Below, piece by piece: positions 38,985 through 52,809 of a stretch of DNA of 64,000 bases. The stretch spans positions 107,440,181-107,504,180 of the forward strand of contig NC_085047.1 in assembly GCF_963662255.1 (NCBI RefSeq). The letters run 5' to 3'. A model generated the notes under the pieces. That model saw only the letters and a list, made by a program, of their open reading frames with translations. It was not told where the DNA came from and searched no databases. The DNA is from Cinclus cinclus. Taxonomy: Eukaryota > Chordata > Aves > Passeriformes > Cinclidae. The position numbers and the translations under genes were made by a program. Within the stretch, counting starts at the first letter, position 1; every line of letters starts with the position of its first letter.

Positions 38985-40959
38985 TTAACAGCAGGACTGA
39001 AAAAGCAGTATTAATAAACAATAGCTTCAAAAAGAAATGATCTTTCAAATGTGTTGTTCTCTTTCCTTTTTCTACAAATGAGGCTACCAATTCAGTGTCA
39101 GAAAGAAAAATTGTCCAGGACTGAAAGCATTTTTCAACTTAAACTGGTCAGGAATAACACAGACTAGGGCCCATGAGGGCATATCTGTACTTAGGACTAC
39201 AGAAGAGCTTACTAGCTACGTAAGAGTATAAAACATCTAATACACAGCTAGAGAAGAGAAGGAAAGAAGGGACTAGGGAACACAACCCTAAACCTAGTCT
39301 AACGCCAGCAATTCTTTTGCTTACCTTCTGGAATGCAGATATTTTAAATATTTCATAAAGATTACCACTCAGTGAATCCCAGTTTGATTTTGCACTAGCT
39401 GGAGGATACCTTTTAGGTCTTCTGTGAAATGACTGTGCAACTTTTCTGCAGTATCCGGTGAACAAAATGGATTATTACCAAATACATTTTTAGTTTCCCT
39501 TACAAAAAGTGTCCTCATTTTCCTGTACACATGTTTCTCCAGCATATAATAAACAAAGAGAAGAACATGAAAGAAATTAACGCCTTCAGTGCAAGGCTTG
39601 AAATGCAAAAATAGTTGCTTGGCAACCAGAATGAGAAATAAGAGGTTATGCCTGTACAAACATCCAAGTGAGTGGCACAAGTACCATTTCTGACTGCTGT
39701 GAAAAGAATGAGTAGAATACAGGATGTATGAGAGGGGGTTGTTTTAATGAAATTTGACTCTGTAGTTTCCCCACAATCATTCATGTATATGAATGATAAC
39801 ACAATAAAAATGCATTTTAAATTGCTCTCCTTATATGTCCTCACAGCTTTGCCTTTAATGAACAAGTGAAGTTTTATTCGTAAAAAGCTATGGTTTTTAA
39901 TAACACTTAAAAACATCTAAACAGGTATAAGGGAATGCTGATTTTCATATGTATTTCCCTTCCTAATGAATTGGACATTTGCAATTATTTCTCCAAGGAA
40001 CATCTATAGGCATTCTGGCAGCCTTGAACAATTCATCAGTCTAATGTACCTCTAAATAAATTAATCAATAAGCACTTACTTTTTAGTAATAATGTAAATG
40101 CATTGTTCATACACCCAAACGACACCAGACTGACCACTTGGAGCAGTGGGGAAAAAAAAAATACACAGGCCCTCTCCTTTAATTCAGTAACTTTGTTTCT
40201 ATATACAAACTATCAAAGAGAAGTACCACCTCTGGCCCGGAAATCCTCCTAGTGCAAATTGTTAGAGGTGAGAAAGGTAATTCAAAGGAATAATAATTTC
40301 ATTCCTACTTTACTGCTATATTTCTATTTTAGCATCCATTGCTGTCTACTGTTGGATGTCAAGATTTGCCTGGCCTGTGGTCTGATCTAAGTGATCATTC
40401 TAATGTTTAAATTGGAAAGTTTAGAAATGTGAGAGACTTTAAACTGAGCTGCATCCCGCACAAACCTGCTCTTCATCACAAACAAGATGACATGAACATC
40501 TTACAAAAGAACTTGATCTTGCTGTTGTATTATATCCTATATTTTATCTCTGGATCCATTTGCCCAGCAGGACTTGCAACTCCATCATGTTCTACAGAAC
40601 ACCACATGTTAGTAGTGACAAGTGGGTGCCTGTGAAAGTTATCAGCTGTAAAGTGCATTGCTTCACTTCCTTTCAGTACACTAACAACCACTACAACCAC
40701 CACACTCTTTTTCATTGTTGGTAGATATAGCTATTCATGACCTTATTTTAACTCTACGAGTAACTGAAAATGGAAAATGAGACTAAAGGTACAGTGAAAG
40801 CCAAGAAGGTTGAAGCAGTTGCCTTAGGCTATTAAAATCCTTTATTTGCTGTTGATTATACCAGGATGTATCCAACTGATATGGCATTATCAAACTTGGG
40901 CAGACATGGAAGAATGTCAGGAAGGGCAATTATTTTAATTCCTAGTGAAGATTAAATAA

Positions 40960-41035
40960 AGAAACAACAAAACCAACCCCCCCCCCCACCAATCAGTCCA
41001 AACCCAACAGAGAACCCAACCAAAACCAAGACACA
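40960..41035. repeat. A/C-rich tract with C11 run
   Basis: A stretch of CAA, CCAA and AACC units contains an uninterrupted run of 11 C at 40977-40987. It is low-complexity sequence. Confidence 0.85.
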
Positions 41036-43212
41036 CTGCTATATGTGGAGTCAGTAGTTTTTGATTTGTGATCCTTGTTCGAACTAGTGATGGAGAATAG
41101 AAAGATAAAGAATGTATTTTTATCCTATGCAGTCAATATTACTCTAATGCAAACTTCAGTAGGTTACAATCTCCTTTTGAAGACTGAGACATCTAACTTG
41201 GAAATTTCATGAGAATGTGTAGGATCAGGGAAGGAGAATTAACTCTCATACATTCTTCTATTTTATTCCTCTGCCCTTGCAGAATTCTGAAGAGTTATTT
41301 CTCTCATCAAATACTAAAGTAATATTCTACAACTGGTTATTCATTTACCTTTCATAGTTCTGCATCTGTATTAACTAATAAATATTATTCCAGGTTCAAT
41401 ATGCAGGACCTACTTCAACCTGTCTAATATCACCAGTATTACTCTTAATATGGTGACTACCATACTCAAATTGGTCATTCATGCTATACATATCAAATAC
41501 AATGGTAAAAGATTCCATTGAATTTCAAGCCCTGTTTTTCAATAGATCAATACAATGACATGAAATTTCAACCTTGTTCTAAATGAAAAATGATTCATAA
41601 TTACTGAGGTGGTCTCAGTGTCCACAAATTCCCAAGAAAAGAACTTTTCCATTTTGTGCATCACAAAACTTTACAGCTTGAGAAGGCATAACATTTGAAG
41701 AATGGGGGACAGACAGATTTCTACCCCATTTGTTTTTCAATCTATGCAAATGCAAGGTAAAGTTAGACAATATTTTTCCTAAGCCGCACTTGACTACACA
41801 GTGAGCAAGAATTTCAGCTTCATTCAGTTGCTTCCACTGTGCTCAAACACAGGATTTTCTTATAGCTACCACAGGCAACCTCTCAAAGAGGGCTAATGAG
41901 ACTGAAAATTAAACAGGGGGTAGGCACATACCTCAAAAGCCACTTCCCAAGGAGAACAATGACCAAAGGCATCAAGATGTTTTGAACCAGACAGAAAGGT
42001 CTTTTTCTTTAGCTGTACCTCAAATTCTGTTTAACTCAGATATTTGCAAATCAAGCTTATAGATCTTATCCTTGGGAAAGACATCTGAGTTTAAGTTTTC
42101 TCTATTTTTAAATTCTTGGGAAACCTTTTCCAGGAAAACAGGTTGAACAGAAAAAAATATTTACATTTCCAGAAGTATTATTATTTATACCACCTACAAT
42201 AAAATAAAACCTTATTAGGAAATTTTTTCATTAAAACTCAACTAGGCAAAATTGTAATCTTATTTACATTTATTTCATGCTAAATGCACGAGCTTAGGTA
42301 GCTAGAGGCTTATTTTATATTTATGGTGTATCAGGATCAGTCTTAGCAACATAAGAGAGTGAAGCAAAAGTAAGACATTAGAGATGTGTCAGCAGCAGGT
42401 TACACTGTCAGTGTTACTCTGCAGGAAATCTCTGTCCTAAAAATGTGAACCTCAGGTGGTTGTTCCAGAGGAGCTGGACAACACAGGTGTGATGGAATAG
42501 ACTCTGGACACTTCATACTTTGCTGAAATTTTCCAAACAAACTTCCTGATAAATGCAATATGCTGTTGAGACACTTGAACATCCTAGCCAAATTCCAGTT
42601 CTGAGCACCACAGTGGATCATATCACAGCAGTCTACATGCTATAATAGGCTTAATCATAAACATAATTTTGTTTCTAAGATTTAAGCCATTTGTCCTGAT
42701 GGAAATTTAACCCAAGCCATTTCACTTATATTTTCAGTCAAAAAGTAATATAGCATTTCAAAGAAAATAAAATCTGAATATAAAATGAACAAACATTTTT
42801 TGCCTCTAAACTTCCTATAATAGCAGCAGCTTAAAAATATGCCTGCCAGGTACTATACATGGATGAATCAATCTTTTTGTATAAACAGCTTCCTAATAAG
42901 ATCAGTAATCAAATTACAAGAAAGTTATCAGGGAAACCACTTAGCTTAATTGAAGCAACCACCACACAATAATGGTGTGTACATCAAGTGTGCAGGTACT
43001 CAGAGTGGGTGACCTTGCCTCCCCAGACTCAAATACTGGAAGGAAAAATAGCTGGACTAGAACATGATGGACTCAGTCCAGCCACACTGCAAGCATACCA
43101 GGAATAAGGTATGGATATTCCTGCTTACAAGAATTGCATGCAGCATTCCAAGAATGGAAATTATCCAAATTCAGACCTGAGACTATTGGTTTTAACTCAT
43201 ATTTCTACAGTT

Positions 43213-43285
43213 AATGTTTTTTGATTTTTTTTTCAATACATCAAAATAATTTTTTTGTTTGTTTTTTTGTTTTTTTTTTTTTCAG
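43213..43285. repeat. T-rich tract ending in a CAG
   Basis: About 70 bases of T runs separated by single G, A or C bases end in TTTTTCAG at 43285. The shape is that of a strong plus-strand splice acceptor, antisense to DMD. No plus-strand exon is recognisable behind it, so I list it as simple sequence. Confidence 0.75.
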
Positions 43286-43753
43286 AATGAAATGGAGTGA
43301 ATATTTGCCAACAACTGTGGTTAAAATCAGAAAAGGAAAACACTGACCCAAAAAAAGTAAGCAGTGGAGCTTCATTCTTCAGTTGTTATGGGATTATTAT
43401 GAACAGTTAATAAAAATGACATTGTTCTAGTGGCTAACACTACAGCAAGATAATATATTGTTACACACAACCTCTTCAGTAATCCAGACATAATGATCAG
43501 TTAAAAGCTATCTTTATTTAATATACAGTTATGACGTTTTAAAATATACCTATGTTGGACTGGACAAGCCAACCAAATTTCCATAAGGCTCTAAAGAAAG
43601 AGTAGAAACTCAACTGCCATTATCCTAAACACATTATTTTGTCTAAAGAAGACTATTTGAAAATCACTTGAAAACCTTATTTATTATTGGCAAGTAGCAA
43701 CCTAACAACATATTCTGTGAGACTTCTTCTTATCCCCAAATATATTAGCTGAT

Positions 43754-43800
43754 AAAAAAAAAAAAAAAAGAAGAAGAAAAAGAAAAAAAATAAGAAAAAA
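43754..43800. repeat. A/G-rich purine tract
   Basis: A 15-base A run followed by AAG and AAAAG units, all purine apart from one T. It is simple sequence. Confidence 0.85.
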
Positions 43801-44815
43801 GCTAAAGGGTACAGAGAAAATGGAGGTTTAGTCTTAAGATGGTGGTTATGGTAATATTAGATTTGCATTTTCTTAAATCCTTCCTCTAGGAAATTGCTAA
43901 AAGAGGAGAAAGTCACAGTGCTACCTATGAAAAATATTAACTTTTGCATCCTAGAACAGTGGTTAAGAAAATTCAGTATGTATCTTTCCAGTGACCATGG
44001 ATAAGACCCATAATCAACATGCAGTCCTTAGAACACTAGAACTAACTTTAAAATTCTACTTTGAAATTGCAAAATTTGCAGTTCTAGTGTGAATGTTTAA
44101 TAATGCTTTAAAAATTAAAACTCCTGCATTTATGAAAATAATTAATAAAGTATAGGTAACCTAGGACAAACAAAGTATAGTATGACAATGTTAAGGTTAG
44201 GACTTTTCAAAACCTTTATTACCAAAAGCTTGTATTATGTACTCCCTGCAAGGATTATAATGCATCCCCATGTACCTTTGAGTCTGATAACAATTACTCA
44301 CGATATTTTTAGTCCTACTCTTTTTGCAAAAGCTTTTTAGCTGCTTCCCATTAAAATATAGCTCTTTTTGAAAACAAGTTTATAAACTGTCACTAATAGG
44401 GTAATACAGGATGAAGAAAAGCTTGAAGATGGCACAATATTTCTGCAGTTTTTCTGGAGGCTGAAATGTTGTGAAGTAAATGATCTATTGGCTATGTTCC
44501 TACATACTTCATTTGAAAATGAACTCCAGAGAATCTAATTGGTAAAGAGCTTTAGTCTAAACACTGCTTTGATTGTAAACACTTCAATTAAACATTTCAA
44601 TCAATGAGATTAAGTGTGGTACTGAAGTTTTTCACCACTGATTTTCATTTTACTTTTGTCTAAAACACAACACAGTTTTGCTTTCCAAAATCAAGAAGAT
44701 TATATCACAGATCATCTAAATCTGTGGAACTTCAAAGTGGAAATTACACAGCACATATATTGCTTCTTATAGTTCTAAAAGCCTGATCTGTTCTTCAAAA
44801 AACTGAATTCCTACC

Positions 44816-45244
44816 ATGGATTTCATGAGAATTAAGTGCTTCCCTCCTCATCCTCCTGCAATTCTGTCCTATAGTGTGCAGTTGTGCTTGACTGTGCTCA
44901 GAGAGGATGGGAAGTCCCATCCAGAGCTGGGACTGGGGCTGATGGTTTGTCTGACAGAACCCCTGTGCTACCCATGGCACCCAAAAGCACCGAGCTGGGC
45001 TGTGCCAGAGGGGACAGCAGAAGCTCCTTCAGTTCTCTGTTGTGCTGCACTCCAGGACACGGGAGATGGAGAGGGGTGCAAGAGCTCAAACAAGAGCTGG
45101 GAGGAGCTTTGTGGTAATGCTGAGCAGCACCAAAGGGTACACGGTACTCCCCACCTTAGCCACAGTGAAGCACTTTGTGCAAACACCGTTTCCCTCGGCA
45201 GAAGGAATCTAACTGAGCAGTTTTTACAAGAGCAGAACAGTTAG
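44816..45244. other. GC-richer unassigned block
   Basis: This block is clearly richer in G and C than its flanks. It carries a 142-codon plus-strand open frame and several shorter overlapping frames on both strands, as expected when stop codons are rare. I recognise no protein domain. CpG dinucleotides are few, so it is not a classic CpG island. It does not match the CR1 3' region. Candidates are an old LTR fragment, a conserved regulatory element, or part of an alternative first exon of DMD. None is demonstrated. Confidence 0.4.
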
Positions 45245-48200
45245 CTGCCTATTTCTGGCTGACACAGGCTGCTGGCTCACTGAAATGAAAACCGTGTGAA
45301 AGCTCGCCCCATTCCTAACAGACAAAACACAACCGTTTGAAGAAGAGCATTTTGATTTATTTATCCTCCCCATCCCCCACCCCCAAATACTACCCTGTTT
45401 TCTCAGTGATAGGCAATTGAGTGCTGAATCATGAAACATTTTACCTAATCCTGATATACAGAATAAGAGCAGTAGATGTTTTGCCATCTGTGCAGCAAAA
45501 CATAGCTACTTAAGTGTTTTCATTACCTTGGATTTAAATATATTTAGCAGAAGAAACTATTCTATTTTAGAAAAGCAATAAACCCCAAGAACCCATTTTC
45601 CTTCCCTTTGTACACAAATTATTTATGCGTTTCTGAGGTAATAGGTTTTCTCAATTATTGCATCCACCCCAAATACTAAAAAATTTAAACCACTGAGTGA
45701 AAGAGATAAGTGTCTGTACCTATGCAACCACTTTTTTTGCTTTGTTTTAAATAAGCTTTCAGAATGGAATGCAAACCTCCACAGATTCATTAATACCTTT
45801 TATTTTTAAATCACATTTTCATTTAAGCAACTTAAATATTTTAAAAGCAGCCTCTGATGCTGGACATAAATAAAAGAATGCAGCAAAATCCTTTAAAAGA
45901 TGGGAGGCAGTACAACCAATTACGTTATTGCTTTTCTTTTGTGGCAATCTGCCTTCCAAAGGGAAAAAAAACAATTTCACATATAGAAAAACAAAGGGGT
46001 AAGTTTAATATTTTTTTCCTGGTTTTTGTAAGATATTGATGATAAAAATGACAGTTTAGTATACTTCCTAGTACATTTACTCTTGAACTTATAAGCCATA
46101 GGATCAACTGTCAGCTCCCTGGTATGATTCAGTGCACAGTGACTTTTGCTAACAAATACTGGACTCCAGATGTTAAGGAAAAGAAAATCCAAACCGGTTT
46201 CTCATTGACTATTCAAATACACATACTTTACTGTACAATAATTAGACCAAGAAGAGAAATGTTACTTTTAAAGACAGAGTATCCAGGTAACAGTTTAAGT
46301 AGCTTACAAAAGGAGAATTATGGTTTTAAATTCTTTGAAAGTGAGATCTATCAAAGTAGTTCTTATATGTTATTTATATATTAGATTTGTTACAAATTCA
46401 TACTAAAACCTATTTCCTTATAGATTTGTTTTTATATCTGTGTATGAATATAAGGCATCTATATTTATGAGTGCTAATATATGAATGCATACCCAGCCTA
46501 GGTAAATGTGCTTTTTTGTTGAAAAACATTGAAGTGTTTTGACTGAGTTTAGCAATTACACTTAAATAAAAATGTTTTATATTACGTGCTACTACAGAAA
46601 AATATACCTGTGACAACTATAACTAACCAGTATTTTACAGATGTTAGACATCTCTTTCATGGAGAGTGTATTATTAAGAATTGGTATTTTAAAAAATACC
46701 AAAACCAAAATTTGTACTGTATCTTTTGAAATGCTATTCCAAAATTGATCTTCTGCAGAATATGCTATAGATTATTGTTTTAAGGCGCTGAAATACATAA
46801 ATAGTCCTCTAATTCTGGAGTCAGGATTGTAGACAAATAACTAATTCTTACTTGAATTTTCTAATTTAGAAGTGGAATAACAGTAAAATCACTTTCTCTG
46901 TCTCAGATGTTTTCCGTGGATTTCTAATACTCATTTGCCATATTGATAGAACTAGGATGACACATAAAACATTGATAAGTGAGTGGCAGGGAGCTTAAAC
47001 TAGATCAGAAAGAAATAAACACTCCTCTTTCTACTGACTTACAGAGAACGAGGCCTCCATGAAATGGAGATACAGGATAATGAAAAACCATTTAGTTTTA
47101 TAAATTAATAATTTATCATCCAGAAAACAAAACATGCTAAAGAAGTAATGATAAATTTGTCACCATTTTAGGAAACTGATTATCCTTACATATGTGCAGA
47201 ACAAAGCAAGATGCTTAAAAATCTTCTGGAGAAGTTTTGATTTCTATCAGATTGCCAGTGCCTTATTTCAGTATTTGATATGTATGTCACTTTATTAATG
47301 CAAAATTTTAGGTACTTGGTACTGTAATTCTTGAAGTCATTTTAGGTTTCAACTTAGGAATGGCACATAACCAACAATACAGTAGATTTTCAGGAGATTT
47401 CACTAATTCACATGTGTCCCTAGCATGACATGGATGGGTCAGTAGGATGAACGAAACCTGATTTATTATTAATATAAAAGTTGTGAAACCAGGTCCTGTA
47501 AGATAATCTGAGCATATGAATGACATATGCCTACACCCCTGTAGGACACAGGGCAGGATCCTGTCATCGTACTTGCTTGGTTACCAAAGAAATACAACTC
47601 CATTAAAGGGCCACATTTAAGCCCATAAATCTTGCACCTGTCCAGAATTCATTAGCTAGGTCTCAGCAGCACATTTCCTCATGGAACTATAACATCAGCA
47701 TAAAGTCATAAGTCTTAATGTTCAAATATTTACTGAGCTTGTATTTGAACTACTGTATCTCATTCACAGTACTTAAGAGCTATACATGAAATAAAATATT
47801 CCTCAAATGCTTGGGGAAAAAAAATCAAGCATTCTTCCCTCATATTTTTTCACTGTAAGCAACATCAAATCATTTTGGTTCTGCATGACCACTGAACATC
47901 TTGTGAGGAAAATAATTAAATCCCTAAATTCTTCTCTGAAAGAAACATTCAAACTCTATGCCAGCAAAGATCACAAAGTTCTGGATGCATCCAAATGCGA
48001 GGTAAAAAATTCCTATAACTTGAATGAAAGCAAAAAAGACTGGACCCTTCTCACAGCAAATTGATTGTCTACTCTGTTGGGTAGGATTTATAATAAAGGC
48101 ACAATAGGCTTACTCAGTATTTTTAACTTTTATATTATAATAATCATGTCTTCTATCATGTAACGTCATCATCTATGATTAGTAAATCATCTATGGTCTT

Positions 48201-49496
48201 TTATCTTTCACTGTGCTAAATGAGTAAAATAATACTAAGCATTTTTTCCACAGATATAGTTAGTCTTTTTCTCCACAGGATATTTTGTCTTGCAAGTAAC
48301 ACTTTTTAAAAGAGTGGTATAACTAAGTAAAAGTATTTAATAGAAATTGAAAGTCAATTTTGAGGTAAATTGCAAGAATTTCATTTCCTCCCACTTGATT
48401 AAATACATTTGATGTGGCTAAGGTAATTATTTCACCTGAATATTAAGTATATTAAAATTATGTGAAAAGCCAGTGCAAGGTCTTCAGTGGTGGAAATTTT
48501 TTCTGGTACTACAAAAAGAACTGTAAAATACCTAGCTGTGCAAAAGCACCAGCCATTTAGAGGCCTTAATTGAGTTTAAGGTATCAAAAAATTAATGAGA
48601 ATAGTTTTAGCTACAAATTTGCACCCAAAATATGCACACATTTTCAATCTACATTTACAAAGGAATTCTGAAGGCTCATGACTGCTGTTTTAAATGAAAA
48701 ATGCTCTCTCAGACTATAGGAGTGGCTCTTCATTGCAAAATTAGCAACACAACACTTCACTCCTCCCCATTTTTTAAATGGTTCACACATTACCCATTAA
48801 CATGATACTTCAAAGACGATTCTACAGTATTTAAGTCCGAAGATTTTAGATTATGTTTAGAAAACTCACGTGTGATCTTCCCCCTTGTGCGACCGTTTAA
48901 TCAAAGATGTCTCCATCATCCTTATTTTTAAGGCACAAGTCATGTTCTCTGACCATGATAGAAGATAAAGATCCTAGCATCTTAATTTTATACTCTTTGC
49001 TATAATAAGGAATCACCAATAGCCATGAGAAATATAGACAAGAAAACCTGTCTACAGAGACACTTCATAGAGTAAGTGCACTATTTGGTGAATCTCTGTG
49101 TCGTCTTCAAGCACTTTAGAATACATTGTAGTTAACCAGAGATTAGTTCTCTTTCCAAGCAGTGGAGATTAAGACAGAAAAAGGCATGAAAGTAAGAAAT
49201 GCAACAACTAAAGTGACATTTGTTTACAATTTATCCAAGCTGTATGCTCCTGGAGGCTCTGCTCTACCAATAGTTACATAAGCAAAATGACTTAAAGAGA
49301 CTCTCATGGGCTAAATGCTCTGCTTTTCAGGATACAGCATGAAGAAGAAAAGGCCCAGGAGAGAGGAGTAATGAGATAGCGGTGCCATTGCAGAGGACTG
49401 CAGGATACCAGCCCTAACAAAAGTAAAGGAAATTCCAGGGCATACCATGCTTGCCTATGAACTATTTCACAACCTAGAACAGACATTAAACACACT
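45245..49496. other. Intron 44 sequence, nothing recognised apart from a small hairpin
   Basis: AT-rich. The only structure noted is the inverted repeat at 46681-46702. Confidence 0.6.
46681..46702. other. Perfect 10-bp inverted repeat with 2-base loop
   Basis: TTGGTATTTT, AA, AAAATACCAA. It is a cruciform or hairpin candidate in AT-rich sequence. No element or gene is associated with it. Confidence 0.8.
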
Positions 49497-49818
49497 TGTT
49501 GAAAGTAGGTTGTAGTGGAGAGGAAGTGGATCTCTTCTGCCACATCTCAAGTGAAAGGACAAGAGGAAACTGCCTTATGTTGTACCAGGGGAGGTTCAGT
49601 TTATATATTACAAAAAAAGAAAACAATAAAGTAACTGCAAGAGTGGTTACTAATTGGAGTAAGTTGCCCAGGGAGGTGGTGGTATCACCACCTCTGAAAG
49701 AGTTCAAGAGGTGACCACATGAGGCATTTGGGGATTTAGAGGTAATTATGGTGGTTCTGGATGGATGGTTGCACTTGATCACCTTGAAAGTCTCTTCCAA
49801 CCTCGATGATTCTGTAGT
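49497..49818 (+). mobile_element. CR1 LINE 3' fragment
   Basis: GTAGTGGAGAGGAAGTGGAT, CTCTTCTGCCACATCTCAAG, GGACAAGAGGAAACTGCC, GTACCAGGGGAGGTTCAG and GCCCAGGGAGGTGGTGG are followed by TGATCACCTTGAAAGTCTCT and TCCAACCTCGATGATTCTGT. This is about 320 bp of the CR1 3' end with a partial tail. An A-rich insertion-like stretch at about 49610-49630 breaks the match. Confidence 0.9.
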
Positions 49819-52760
49819 ACTTTAAATCCTATTCCATGTCTGCTCAAAAGTGCCTGTCACTGAAATTATACCTAAAAGAATATTTTCTAGTTTTGCACTA
49901 CAGAAATTCACAAGTTTAGCACTTTTAAATATCAGAAATAAGTTCAATTCTTGTGATCTAGATCAATGACCTTCATGATTTTGAACTTTCTTTAAGCACT
50001 GTGATACCAAGTGCTTCCTTGCAGTATCAGAGGGTACTCTGAAAACACACTTCCCTTTGTCTGTTCCAAACATTTTATATCACTGTAATTCCATATCGTG
50101 CAGTGTATGTTCCTGAACTGCATGCAGCTCTCTCTCTTTCTTCACAAGCACTTTCCTTCTCTTTTTTCTTTCCCCACAACCTCACACCACCAATGTGTCA
50201 AGATAAGAGAGATTTCTGGCCATCTATTCCAAAAATAAGTTTTTAAAGGGAAAAGTAAAATTTTCATAAAGTAAAAGTCTCCTTCCCCAAACTTTTTAGA
50301 ATATTTAGTTAATGAAAAGAGGTAGAATTTCTTCTGAGGTAGACATCCCCCACTCCCATTCCCACCCACATCTACTCAGTATCCAATGTGTTAGGCTGCA
50401 TTAGCCCTAAGAAACATCTTCTAGCAGATGTTTTGGTTTTGTATTAAATTTACACATTCCTTGGAGTTATTTCCTTGCATCTGCCTACTGTAATTTTCAT
50501 CACAGCTTTAGTTGTTAGGTATTTTTGTTTCTTTTATTTTTTCCAAATATTTAAAGGTACTGAAAGATATTCCCAACCATGAAACTGAAGAAACTGCCAG
50601 AGATCAGTTTTTACTCTTCTCGCAGGTCCAGAAAATAGAGCAAAAACACAGCACACACTTTTAATAACTCTGTTCTTTCAAATGTGAATCAACAACAGGG
50701 AGCTGACAATATAAGTTTCAAATTAATTGTGACATTTTTAGTATCTAAGTGCCAGAAGATGGGGGGGGGGGGGAAAGCAACATCTCAGTTCATTTTTCAG
50801 CTAATTAATATTTTCATTTGAAAATTATTTTAGCACTTTTGATGAAATCAGATTACCTTAATATTAATACACTCATTATTATTTTATCAAAAGAATCTAT
50901 TTTAAATGCAAAAAAATTCTCTCTAGTTCAGATATTCATCATAAATAGAATAAAATAAATATGATACTTCTGTTTCATAAGAACATATAATGAAAACATA
51001 GAAAAGAAATAACAAACAAATCCCTGAAACCTAGCCTGTTAATCTGTTAATTCTTTCATTTTGAACAATAAGAAAAACTTGTGTGCCCACAAGAAGGCAC
51101 CTTCCTTCAATGTTTCCAGTTAAACTACCAAAAAATATAGAATAGTTTGCAAAATTTGGTGATGATGTCATTAAGCCTATAATGCTCTAGGTGACATCAA
51201 ATAATCACATTCTGATTTAATTTATTTTTTAATAATGCATCATCATAATATTTTGCTGCTCCTGTTTATTACACTACTCTTTCTTGCTATAAAGATTTTA
51301 AAACTAATCCACTGATGTTTTAAACAGAATGCCTATTCAGAATAGTAAAAGTCAAGACAAAAATAGGGTAGTATGGAAGTAGAAATGTAAGATAAACAGT
51401 AAAATATTAATATTCCATACTTTATAAACTGTGCCAGTTTCTTAACAGTTTATGAAGAGAACATTAAGGCAAACTGTAGCCTGCACTTTCAAGCACAAAT
51501 TTTGGTTTTATGCCAAAGTTTGAAAATATGAGCAATATATGCACCTATATTTTTCTGAATGACTCTTTCCAGAATAGCCAGCCTGCAGTAAATGACTTCT
51601 GAAATGTTCTGCATTTTTTTATATGTTTTGGTATGGGATATGAAAAATAATTATTTTATTACTTATGCTCTTATGCTATTAGCTACAGAATGTTGAGAGT
51701 AGTGGTTCCTCTCATATATGACTGCACTGGGCATATACTGATACCAGAAGGAGCTGCATCGTCAGATCTCCATCTTTTTTTTTTTTTTTCTTTCCTTAAG
51801 TTATACACTCTACCTTTTGAACCCTGTGCAACAGACTTGGTAGGACCAAAGTTATGCTCACAATACTGACACTTACATTAACAGGCTCACTTATTTTACA
51901 CCTGTCACTTGGATTAACCACTTTTAATTATTAAGTCATAAGCATCTCCTGTCACACTGCAATAAGCAAAGGAATGAGACAGACTTCAGCTGAAGTCGCT
52001 TTGTCACTGTGGCCACTGATCCACCTCTCATAGAACATTTGAAGCACTGTGAGACCTACTAGATGAGAAAATTAAGCTTTGTAAAGCGGCCCTATGGCAA
52101 TTGTGGGACTTTAGGGGCCCATTTATCTTAGGCCTTTCCCAGAAAATGCCAGAGTGATTACACACCTTAGGAAGATTACTGTAATCCCAGACAATTCTGA
52201 AGAAATGACAAGTAGCTTTGCTGTACAAACAACACTTCCAATAGTGAGCAGAGAACAGAGTTCTGTAAATAATGAGACTGAGGTATTAAAATTTTAACTA
52301 ATCACAGGGAAGTTTTTTTTAAAATCAGTTGTGTGAAGGGAAGCCACCGCAGGTGTGCTAGAAAATAAACTGTAAATACTTATTAAACACAGTGAGAAAT
52401 TCTTAATGACAAAGGGATCAAAGCACTTGACTCAAATTCTAGACAAAGTAGATTACATTACTTGCTTCATAGTTATGCTTCTCTGTAAGTTTCTTGGAAA
52501 CAAGTATGTCAGTATAGATAGAGTCTGAGCAGAGGTCTGTACACACACTTGAAAGATATAAATTTGGATTTGACTGACTGGAAGCTACTTGCCAGGAAGC
52601 TCAGCTGTGCCCCATCCAGCACATCAGGTGACAGGGCAGGAAAGAGAACTCCCCAGAAGCACAGGGCTTGGCAGCTACTCAGGGTGGGACAAGATGACAA
52701 ATCTCATATGTAATGACCACAGCATGAAAAGTCTGCTTACTTCATGTGGCTTCAAGGGCT
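49819..52760. other. Intron 44 sequence, nothing recognised
   Basis: AT-rich, with the G13 run and a T run near 51775-51790. A GC-richer patch at 52.56-52.70 kb is unassigned. Confidence 0.6.
50761..50773. repeat. Homopolymer of 13 G
   Basis: An uninterrupted G13 run on the plus strand. It is prone to slippage and to sequencing error, so its exact length should be treated with caution. Confidence 0.9.
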
Positions 52761-52803
52761 AATAATAATAAGTAATAATAATAATAATGAATAATTATTA
52801 TAA
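52761..52803. repeat. (AAT)n microsatellite
   Basis: Eleven or so AAT units with a few interruptions, ending in ATTATTATAAAT. It directly precedes the GC-richer block at 52.8 kb. Several long frames start or end in it, giving artificial runs of N, I or Y residues. Confidence 0.9.
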
Positions 52804-52809
52804 ATACCC

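Larger units (their letters stand above)
38985..44815. other. Intron 44 sequence with simple repeats
   Basis: Contains the C11, T-rich and purine tracts listed separately. A series of overlapping minus-strand frames at 39148-39916 (103-133 codons) has cysteine- and phenylalanine-rich, random-looking products and no family resemblance. Confidence 0.6.

Noticed and set aside
39148..39916. A cluster of minus-strand frames of 103-133 codons
   Set aside because: The products look random (rich in Phe, Cys and Ser). The frames overlap each other, match no dystrophin segment and lack splice-site support.
43213..43310. Plus-strand splice acceptor for an antisense transcript
   Set aside because: The T-rich tract plus CAG is a good acceptor shape, but simple T tracts are common here and no exon or donor follows.
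44816..45244. A 142-codon plus-strand frame as a possible gene
   Set aside because: The open frame is explained by local GC content, and comparable frames exist on the other strand. There is no domain and no promoter context. The block is kept only as an unassigned feature.
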